A stretch of 5,123 nucleotides of DNA from Polyangiaceae bacterium (GTDB lineage: Bacteria > Myxococcota > Polyangia > Polyangiales > Polyangiaceae), in NCBI GenBank assembly GCA_025936205.1, contig JAICTU010000587.1, forward strand, positions 1-5,123, written 5' to 3'. Positions 1 to 5,123 of the stretch are shown here, piece after piece. The notes beneath the pieces were generated by a model, which searched no databases, had not been told where the DNA came from, and worked only from the letters and a program-made list of their open reading frames with translations. Within the stretch, counting starts at the first letter, position 1, and the number at the start of each line of letters is the position of its first letter. Position numbers and translations under genes: made by a program.

Positions 1-895
1 GCAACGAGAACTCCTCGTTCGAAGCCTTGGCGGCCTGGGCAGCGACCTTTTCGGCGCGCGTCTTCGTCTCCTGCTCGTCCTTCGGATCGGCTGCCGGCGG
101 ATACTCGAAGTAGATCTCGCTCACCAGCGGGCAGCCCTCCGTGTACTTGCTCTGCTCCTGAGCCACGGCAGCGTCCACCGCCGCCGACTGATTGGCGGCG
201 AATTTGCTCACCTGCTCGTCCGAGAGCGACGAGCCGAAGCGCGCAAACCAGCGCGAATGCAGCTGCGCCACGCGCGCCTGCGCGCGGCTGCGCTCGCGCT
301 CGAATTCGCTCCAGGCCTCCGCCTCCGAGACCTGAACGCCCAGCTTGATCAGGTCGCGCATGCGGGCGGCGATCAGCTCTTCCGTCTGGTTCGCCTTGAA
401 GTCCTTGGTGCTCATGCGCGCGCGGTTGCGCACGGTGCGCTGGTACAGGTCGTAGTTGAACTCTTCCGTGTCCGGATTGCGCACCTGCACCAGCGTCATC
501 ATCGGCAGCTGGCCGTCGCGCGCCGCCGGCATGGAGAAGTGGAAGCGCCCGAGCGACAGCTCCTCGTCCACCTTCTCTTCGCTGATCGAGACGCCGAGCT
601 GCCGCGCCTCATCGACCAGCAGCTGGCGCTCCACGAGTCCGTCCAGCAGCAGCTGCCGCACGCCCAGGCGCTTGAGCTCCTTGGGGCTCGTATCCGGGCG
701 CACCAGCAGCGAGAACGCGGTGGTGAAGTCGCGCGGCGGCACACACGCACTGCCGACCTCGACCGCGCACTCCGATTGGAAGCTGCGCTTCATACCGCTA
801 CGGCGGTAGTCGAGCATGAACGCGATGATGATCGCGACGATGACGCCGCCCATCAGAAACTGGATGACGCCGCCCTTGCGGAAGCTGCTGAGCAT
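1..895 (-). CDS. Membrane-anchored SurA/PpiD-type peptidyl-prolyl isomerase (N-terminal 298 codons, cut by window edge)
   Basis: This is a probable periplasmic folding chaperone/peptidyl-prolyl cis-trans isomerase anchored in the inner membrane. The reading frame from the ATG at 895-893 has a short basic N-terminus (MLSSFRKGG), one hydrophobic segment at about residues 10-29 (IQFLMGGVIVAIIIAFML) and then a soluble domain, giving N-in/C-out topology as in PpiD. Residues about 58-200 are helical and charged and resemble the SurA N-terminal chaperone domain: paired helices around LLLDGLVERQLLVDEARQLG (81-100), then VSISEEKVDEEL (102-113). From about residue 258, SEIYFEYPP looks like the first strand of a parvulin-type rotamase domain, but the window ends before any catalytic residue can be seen. 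Cys43, Cys51 and Cys255 would be periplasmic. The start is chosen because the membrane anchor requires it and an AAGGGAG motif lies upstream. The gene is transcribed away from the helicase. A catalytically inactive SurA_N-only chaperone remains possible. Family call firm; enzymatic activity unproven. Confidence 0.85.
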   Translation of the reverse strand, partial: MLSSFRKGGVIQFLMGGVIVAIIIAFMLDYRRSGMKRSFQSECAVEVGSACVPPRDFTTAFSLLVRPDTSPKELKRLGVRQLLLDGLVERQLLVDEARQLGVSISEEKVDEELSLGRFHFSMPAARDGQLPMMTLVQVRNPDTEEFNYDLYQRTVRNRARMSTKDFKANQTEELIAARMRDLIKLGVQVSEAEAWSEFERERSRAQARVAQLHSRWFARFGSSLSDEQVSKFAANQSAAVDAAVAQEQSKYTEGCPLVSEIYFEYPPAADPKDEQETKTRAEKVAAQAAKASNEEFSL

Positions 896-908
896 GACTT
901 GGGATCGA

Positions 909-915
909 CTCCCTT
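909..915 (-). promoter_or_regulatory. Candidate ribosome binding site of the SurA/PpiD-type gene
   Basis: On the minus strand AAGGGAG lies 13 nt before the ATG at 895-893. The match to the anti-Shine-Dalgarno sequence is good but the spacing is longer than the usual 5-10 nt. No better-placed start codon is seen in frame, and starting later would delete the membrane anchor. Confidence 0.45.
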
Positions 916-951
916 GGGGTTCGGTCGGGCCGGGCCCGTTGACGAGCGCGG

Positions 952-980
952 CTGATAGCATGGCACCGAAAACAGACCAA
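952..980 (-). promoter_or_regulatory. Weak candidate sigma70-type promoter for the leftward gene
   Basis: Read on the minus strand, TTGGTC (980-975) is followed after exactly 17 nt by TATCAG (957-952), which would start transcription roughly 50 nt before the ATG at 895. The -35 hexamer matches the consensus at only 3 of 6 positions and the -10 at 4 of 6. It sits in the most A-rich patch of the intergenic region (about 966-985), which is why it is listed. It could be chance. Confidence 0.22.
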
Positions 981-1119
981 ACGTCGCGGCGTCGCCCGGG
1001 GCCCCGCCAGCACAACCCAGCCGTCCGGCCGAGCCACTGACCGCCACCGCTGCACGGATGGCAGTCTTTTCACAGCGGGGTTGCCGCTGAACCCGGCTCG
1101 GTCGAAGATCGGCGCCTCG

Positions 1120-3213
1120 ATGGGCGCGGCAGATCTCCTCGGCCCCGCCGGGCCTTTCGCGCGGGCGATGGCCGGCTACGAGTCACGCCCGAGCCAGCTG
1201 GAAATGGCCTCTGCGGTGGAGCGCTGCCTGAGCAGCGAAGGCGTGCTGCTGATCGAGGCCGGCACGGGCACCGGCAAGACCCTCGCCTACCTGGTGCCGG
1301 CGCTGCTCGAAGCGGGCCGCAAGCGGGTGGTGATCAGCACCGCGACGCGCGCGTTGCAGGACCAGATCTTCCACAAAGATCTGCCGCTCGCGCTGGGCGT
1401 GCTCGGGCTCGGCCTGGACGTCGCGCTGATGAAGGGCCTGCCCAACTACGTGTGCCGCCGGCGCCATGAAGAGTTCAGAACCAGCGCGGAATCGCTGAAG
1501 CCAGAGTGGGTTCGCTCGTTGCCGCTCGTCGATAGCTGGCTCCAGGAGAGCCCAACGGGCGCCATCGAGGAGCTCGGCAGCCTGCCCGAAGACGACCCGA
1601 TCTGGCCGCGCATCACCGCCTCCAGCGAGCGCCGCATCGGCAGCGGCTGCGCGTACTACGATCGCTGTTACGTGACGGCGATGAAGCGCCAGGCCGCGAG
1701 CGCGCGCCTGATCGTCGTCAATCATCACCTGTTCTTTGCGGATCTGGCGCTGCGCGGCCCGCACCCGAGCAGCGTGCTGCCCGACTACGACGCCGTGATC
1801 TTCGACGAGGCGCATCAGCTGGAGCAAGTCGCCACCGAGCACTTCGGGCTGAGCGTGTCGAGCGCACGGATCGCGCGCCTGCTCGGAGACGCGGCGCGCC
1901 TGCTCGAGCGGGAGATCGGCGCGTCCGCCGTGGATGCCCTGCAGCGCATCGGCAGGCTGGGAGAAGAGCTGTTCGACGCGCTCGCGCGCGGGCTCTCGAC
2001 CCAGGAGGGGCGCGCGCCCGTACCGCCGGAGGCCTGGGCGGGCGAAGTAGAGGAGCGCTGGTTCGCGCTCGACACCGGGCTGGACGTGCTGGGCGGGCGC
2101 ATCGACGTGCTGTGCCAGGCGGAACGCGCGGAGGGCAGCCCGAGCGAAGCGCTGTCCGCGCTGGTGCGACGAGCCAACGCCTTGCGCGAAGACCTGGCCA
2201 GCATCGCGCGCGGCATCCCGGGCCGGATCGTCTGGTTCGAGTCGGCGGCACGCTCGCGCAAGCTGAGTGCCTCGCCCGTGGATCTCTCCGAGCTGCTGCA
2301 GACCCGACTGTTCGACGTGACACCGAGCGTGGTGCTCACCTCCGCCACCCTTACATCGAGCTCGAAGCCTACCCCCCCCGCTCCCGAGCCGAGCGTGCGG
2401 ATGTCAGCGGATCCAGAGGCCTGGCCCGAGCTCGAGAGCTGGCGCGACCCGGACGCCGCCCTGCCGCCACCGAGCCCGGTGCCCAGCGGACCCTTCGCGT
2501 TTCAGCGGCGCCGGCTCGGCCTGGGCCAGGACCTGTACCGCATCGATGAGCTCGTGGTGCGCTCGCCCTTCGAGTTCGAATCCCAGGCGCTGCTGTACTT
2601 GCCCGACGATCTGCCGCTGCCCGATGAGCCTGGCTTTGCCGCCGCGAGCGCGGAGCGCACGCGCCAGCTGATCGAACAGTGCCAGGGCGGAGCCTTCGTG
2701 CTCACCACCTCGCTGCGCTCTTTGCACGCGCTGGCGCAGGCGCTGGCGGGGCGCGTGGGCTCGCGCCGCTTGTGCGTGCAGGGCGAAGCGCCGAAGGCCA
2801 AGCTGCTGGAGCGCTTCCGCGACGCGGGGGATGCCGTGCTGGTGGCGACCTCCAGCTTCTGGCAGGGCGTCGACATCCCGGGAGCGGCGCTGCGCCTGGT
2901 GGTGCTGGAGAAGGCGCCCTTCCCCACGCCGAGCGACCCGATCCTGATGGCCCGCTCGCAGGCGCTCGAGCTCGCGGGCGAGTCCCCCTTCCAACGACTG
3001 CACCTGCCGCTGGCCCAGCTCACCCTGAAGCAGGGCTTCGGGCGCCTGATCCGCAGCCGCTCCGACTACGGCGTGGTGGCGCTGCTGGACGGGCGCGTGC
3101 ACCGCCGCGGCTACGGGCGGCGCTTGCTCGCGAGCTTGCCGCCGGCGCGCCGCGTGACCGCGCTGGAGGACGTCGCGGCCTTCTGGGCCCAGTTCCCGGG
3201 TGCCTCGGCGTGA
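1120..3213 (+). CDS. dinG: DinG/YoaA-family (XPD/Rad3-like) ATP-dependent DNA helicase
   Basis: This is a superfamily 2 helicase of the XPD/Rad3/DinG group. These move 5'-3' on single-stranded DNA and resolve R-loops, D-loops or forks in DNA repair. Motifs, counted from the ATG at 1120 (697 aa): RPSQLEMA (Q-motif-like region, 23-30), Walker A GTGTGKT (48-54), motif Ia region STATRALQDQ (73-82), NHH (201-203), Walker B DEAH (229-232, bases 1804-1815), motif III SATL (408-411), motif V FWQGVDIPG (580-588) and motif VI QGFGRLIRSR (638-647). Length is normal for the family. The iron-sulfur region has Cys112, Cys177 and Cys183, but Arg172 stands where the fourth cysteine is expected. A proline/serine-rich insert (about 415-457) follows motif III. 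Start: ATG 1120 gives the usual short leader before the GPFARAMAGYESRP segment; TTG 1081 would add 13 residues, and neither has a strong ribosome binding site. The stop overlaps the next gene's GTG, so the two are probably co-transcribed. YoaA versus DinG orthology cannot be settled by eye. Confidence 0.92.
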   Translation: MGAADLLGPAGPFARAMAGYESRPSQLEMASAVERCLSSEGVLLIEAGTGTGKTLAYLVPALLEAGRKRVVISTATRALQDQIFHKDLPLALGVLGLGLDVALMKGLPNYVCRRRHEEFRTSAESLKPEWVRSLPLVDSWLQESPTGAIEELGSLPEDDPIWPRITASSERRIGSGCAYYDRCYVTAMKRQAASARLIVVNHHLFFADLALRGPHPSSVLPDYDAVIFDEAHQLEQVATEHFGLSVSSARIARLLGDAARLLEREIGASAVDALQRIGRLGEELFDALARGLSTQEGRAPVPPEAWAGEVEERWFALDTGLDVLGGRIDVLCQAERAEGSPSEALSALVRRANALREDLASIARGIPGRIVWFESAARSRKLSASPVDLSELLQTRLFDVTPSVVLTSATLTSSSKPTPPAPEPSVRMSADPEAWPELESWRDPDAALPPPSPVPSGPFAFQRRRLGLGQDLYRIDELVVRSPFEFESQALLYLPDDLPLPDEPGFAAASAERTRQLIEQCQGGAFVLTTSLRSLHALAQALAGRVGSRRLCVQGEAPKAKLLERFRDAGDAVLVATSSFWQGVDIPGAALRLVVLEKAPFPTPSDPILMARSQALELAGESPFQRLHLPLAQLTLKQGFGRLIRSRSDYGVVALLDGRVHRRGYGRRLLASLPPARRVTALEDVAAFWAQFPGASA

Positions 3214-4841
3214 GCACGGCCCCCTTCGTGGACTTGCTCGGCGGCGAGCCGCGCCTGCGCGTCGAAGCTGCGCGCTTGCGCCAGAGCCTGACCTTCGCCT
3301 TCAGCTCCGGCGGCACCCAGGCGGAGCTGGCCCAGGCGCTCGCCGAGGCCAAGCCCGGCGCCTCGCTGTGGAGCGCCGAGTGCTTCGCCGAAGACCTGTT
3401 TCTGTCGCCGCTGATCGAGCGCTGCCTGTGGCGCGGACGTGGAGCGCCGCGCTCGTCGGCCAGCGCCGGCGTGCGCCGCTACCTGCTCGGCATCCTGGGC
3501 GCACCACCCTGCGGACCGCAGGCAGCCACGGTGCTGGCATTCCGGCAGGCGATCAGCGCCGAGCTGGATCGCGAGCCCGCGATCGCCGAACGCCTGCGGG
3601 CGTTCGTGGCGCGCATCGAGGCGCTGTTCGAGCTGCTGGAGGCGGGCGGCGTCGGCCTGCGCCTCGATCCCATCCGGCGCGGCCTGGACATCCTGGACGC
3701 CATCCGCGGCATCGTCGACGCGGCCGCACAGTTCGAGAGCTGCAGCTCCGGGCTGCGCCGCATCGCCGACTGGGCGCGCGGCGAGCAAGCCGCGCCCGGC
3801 TACGCTCGCGTGAAGGCCTTGCTCGAATACGACGGCCGTTCGGCGGTGGTGCAGCTGAACGTGCAGCTGGGGCGCGAAGGCGACGTGCGCGGGCTGGCGC
3901 TGGTGGGGATCGAAGACAACCGCGACAATCCCTTTCACGTGCCCTGGTGGCAGCGCGCGCTGACGCGCCTGGGCTTGCTCTTGCGCGGCGCGCGCATCCG
4001 GCGCGAAGAGGTCTTCGGACGGCTCGTGCATGACACCTTCGACGGCGTCATGCACCTCTTGCCGGCGCTGCTCCAGCTGCTCGGCGACCTCGAGTTCTAC
4101 CGCCTGGGCAGCGCCCTCGCCCGCTTCGCGCGCGAGCGAGGCCTCGAGGTGTGCTTGCCCAGCTTCGGCGCGGGCCCGCGCCGTTTGAGCGACCTGTTCA
4201 ACCCCTTCCTGCTGCTGGAAGAGAACCCGCCACGCCCCTGCGATCTCGATAGCGACGGGCTCGTGATCATCACCGGCCCCAACTCCGGCGGCAAGACGCG
4301 CCTGCTGCAAGCGCTGGGTATCACGCAGGTGCTCGGGCAAGCGGGCTTGTTCGTGCCGGCGCGCGCTGCGCGGCTGCCCTGGCACGACGGCTTGTTCGCC
4401 TCGCTCTCGCTCACGCCCGAGGTCGATCAGCGCGAAGGCCGCCTCGGCACCGAGCTGCTGCGCATCCGGCGCATGTTCGAGAAGCTGGAGGTGGGCTCGC
4501 TGGTGCTCGTCGACGAGCTCTGCTCGGGCACCAACCCGGCCGAGGCCGAGGAGCTGTTCGGCATGGTGCTCGAGCTCTTGAGCGAGCTCTCCGCCCAGGC
4601 GTTCGTGACCACCCACTTCCTGGAGTTCGCCTCGCGCCTGCAAAGCACCCCGCCGATGCCAGGGCTACAGTTCCTGCGCGTCGGCCTGGACGCCGCGAAC
4701 CGCCCCACCTACCGCTTCGAACCCGGCGTTGCACCGAGCGCGCTGGCGCAGGCCACCGCGAGCCGATTGGGGGTGACTCGCACCGAGCTCGCCGGGTTGG
4801 TGCGCACCGCTCGCGAGCGCAAACAACAGCGCGAGCGCTAG
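3210..4841 (+). CDS. MutS-family ATPase without mismatch-recognition or Smr domain
   Basis: A 543-residue MutS-related protein. The C-terminal half holds a clear MutS domain V ATPase: Walker A GPNSGGKT (356-363), a divergent middle motif RLGTELLRIRRMF (411-423) where MutS has its STF-type segment, Walker B LVLVDE (431-436), the signature SGTNP (439-443) and the switch TTH (467-469). Residues 1-340 are mostly helical and resemble MutS core/lever regions only distantly. There is no N-terminal mismatch-binding domain with its Phe-x-Glu wedge, and the protein ends about 75 residues after TTH with no Smr nuclease domain. It is therefore neither standard MutS (about 850 aa) nor full MutS2 (about 780 aa). 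No membrane segment is evident. A role on branched DNA or in recombination control is inference. Start: GTG at 3210 overlaps the helicase stop as GTGA, the classic translational-coupling arrangement; no strong ribosome binding site precedes it, which fits coupling. The frame is open further upstream, but that part is the helicase gene read out of frame. The last base of the TAG stop is the first base of the downstream inverted repeat. Confidence 0.9.
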   Translation: MSTAPFVDLLGGEPRLRVEAARLRQSLTFAFSSGGTQAELAQALAEAKPGASLWSAECFAEDLFLSPLIERCLWRGRGAPRSSASAGVRRYLLGILGAPPCGPQAATVLAFRQAISAELDREPAIAERLRAFVARIEALFELLEAGGVGLRLDPIRRGLDILDAIRGIVDAAAQFESCSSGLRRIADWARGEQAAPGYARVKALLEYDGRSAVVQLNVQLGREGDVRGLALVGIEDNRDNPFHVPWWQRALTRLGLLLRGARIRREEVFGRLVHDTFDGVMHLLPALLQLLGDLEFYRLGSALARFARERGLEVCLPSFGAGPRRLSDLFNPFLLLEENPPRPCDLDSDGLVIITGPNSGGKTRLLQALGITQVLGQAGLFVPARAARLPWHDGLFASLSLTPEVDQREGRLGTELLRIRRMFEKLEVGSLVLVDELCSGTNPAEAEELFGMVLELLSELSAQAFVTTHFLEFASRLQSTPPMPGLQFLRVGLDAANRPTYRFEPGVAPSALAQATASRLGVTRTELAGLVRTARERKQQRER

Positions 4842-5023
4842 CAGGGTGATGCAAGACCCGGTGATGGCCTGGATGAGGTCTCAGAGCTCCACGCGAATTG
4901 CAGGCGTAGAGCCGACCCCGGGCAGAGCCGGGGCGGGTGCATCGAGTCGCGACAGCCCCCCGCCCGGAGGGCACCCCTGCACACGGAAGGGATCCCCCCA
5001 AACCTAGTCTTGCATCACCCTGC
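4841..5023. repeat. 183-bp unit bounded by perfect 17-bp inverted repeats
   Basis: The left arm GCAGGGTGATGCAAGAC (4841-4857) and right arm GTCTTGCATCACCCTGC (5007-5023) are exact reverse complements, 149 bp apart. The identity stops abruptly at both ends. Further complementary pairs are nested in order inside: GGT 4860-4862 with ACC 5002-5004, GGAT 4871-4874 with ATCC 4992-4995, and TGCAGG 4899-4904 with CCTGCA 4976-4981. At the apex there are hairpins CCCCGG/CCGGGG (4916-4921/4928-4933) or, as an alternative, GGGCGGG/CCCGCCC (4931-4937/4959-4965). No open frame inside looks coding, and no clear target-site duplication flanks the unit. It could be a structured non-coding RNA or 3' UTR fold, or a MITE-like element with terminal inverted repeats. 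The inverted repeat is seen directly; its nature is not known. Confidence 0.85.
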
Positions 5024-5076
5024 CAGCGTCGCCACGCGGGCAGCTGCGGGCTCGGCGGACCGTACATCGGGAAGTC

Positions 5077-5114
5077 CTGGTGGGCTCGCCTCCGCGCGGC
5101 TCCGAGCCCACTAG
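5077..5114. terminator. Strong stem-loop, possible terminator
   Basis: CTGGTGGGCTCG (5077-5088) pairs with CGAGCCCACTAG (5103-5114) as a 12-bp stem with one G-U wobble. The central 9 bp are perfect, and the 14-nt loop contains the self-complementary CCGCGCGG (5092-5099). It lies about 235 bp after the MutS-like stop and could end the helicase/MutS-like transcript. No T-tract follows on either strand, so it is not a textbook intrinsic terminator. A regulatory hairpin before a gene beyond the right edge is equally possible. Confidence 0.35.
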
Positions 5115-5123
5115 AATGTGCCC

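Larger units (their letters stand above)
896..1119. other. Divergent intergenic region
   Basis: About 224 bp separate the leftward chaperone gene from the rightward helicase gene, so promoters for both directions should lie here. Apart from the weak leftward promoter and ribosome binding site candidates, only short GC palindromes are visible (931-938 and 997-1006), which are expected by chance in DNA this GC-rich. No convincing rightward -35/-10 pair was found. TTGACG at 939-944 has no acceptable -10 at 16-18 nt. If the helicase starts at the TTG at 1081, the region shrinks to 185 bp. Confidence 0.6.

Noticed and set aside
179..200. Inverted repeat CGCCGCC/GGCGGCG with an 8-nt loop
   Set aside because: It lies inside the SurA/PpiD-type coding region and encodes Ala-rich residues; explained by codon bias in GC-rich DNA.
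257..955. 232-codon plus-strand open frame, Arg/His/Leu-rich
   Set aside because: It lies antisense to the SurA/PpiD-type gene, whose minus-strand frame has a membrane anchor and a recognisable domain. The product is compositionally typical of antisense GC-rich frames and has no motif.
931..1006. GC palindromes CGGGCCCG (931-938) and CGGGGCCCCG (997-1006) as operators
   Set aside because: Short pure G/C palindromes are common by chance in this composition and no second site or A/T-flanked half-sites are seen.
2679..3209. Possible 177-residue upstream extension of the MutS-like protein
   Set aside because: This stretch is the helicase gene (motifs V and VI) read in another frame. The extension is Ala/Gly/Arg-rich without domain features, and the GTG at 3210 gives a normal coupled start.
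3111..4643. 510-codon minus-strand open frame
   Set aside because: It is antisense to the MutS-like gene, which carries clear ATPase motifs on the plus strand. Long stop-free antisense frames are expected at this GC content.
4832..5030. Possible target-site duplication flanking the inverted-repeat unit (GAGCG on the left, CAGCG on the right)
   Set aside because: The match is partial and not immediately adjacent to the left arm, so it does not support transposition.
4411..5067. Minus-strand open frame running from the right-hand non-coding region into the MutS-like gene
   Set aside because: Low-complexity Arg/Ser/Ala-rich product with no motif, mostly antisense to a firm gene and crossing the inverted-repeat unit.

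Overview
The window is about 5.1 kb of very GC-rich bacterial chromosome with strong G/C at third codon positions. Its three protein genes are all recognisable by family. The base composition, the single-membrane-anchored SurA/PpiD-type chaperone and the style of the DinG-like helicase suggest a deltaproteobacterium in the broad sense, probably Myxococcota. That placement is inference; no rRNA or marker gene is present to confirm it.

Layout: (1) Positions 1-895, minus strand: the first 298 codons of a membrane-anchored periplasmic peptidyl-prolyl isomerase/chaperone of the SurA_N/PpiD type, cut by the left window edge as its parvulin domain begins. (2) Positions 896-1119: a divergent intergenic region with a weak candidate promoter for the leftward gene. 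(3) Positions 1120-3213, plus strand: a DinG/YoaA (XPD/Rad3-like) superfamily 2 DNA helicase with all core motifs, but with Arg in place of one of the four expected iron-sulfur cysteines and a proline-rich insert containing a run of eight C. (4) Positions 3210-4841, plus strand: a 543-residue MutS-family ATPase that starts in a GTGA overlap with the helicase stop, has a good MutS ATPase domain and lacks both the mismatch-recognition domain and a Smr nuclease domain. (5) Positions 4841-5123: non-coding DNA. It is dominated by a perfect 17-bp inverted repeat whose arms lie 149 bp apart, with further complementary segments nested inside it, followed by a strong stem-loop at 5077-5114.

The helicase and the MutS-like gene look like a translationally coupled two-gene DNA-repair or recombination unit: a 5'-3' helicase that would open D-loops, R-loops or forked DNA, and a MutS-type ATPase that may clamp or remodel branched DNA. 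The chaperone gene is divergent and probably unrelated. The least explained part is the 183-bp inverted-repeat unit, whose first base is the last base of the MutS-like stop codon. It could be a structured RNA or a small non-autonomous mobile element.
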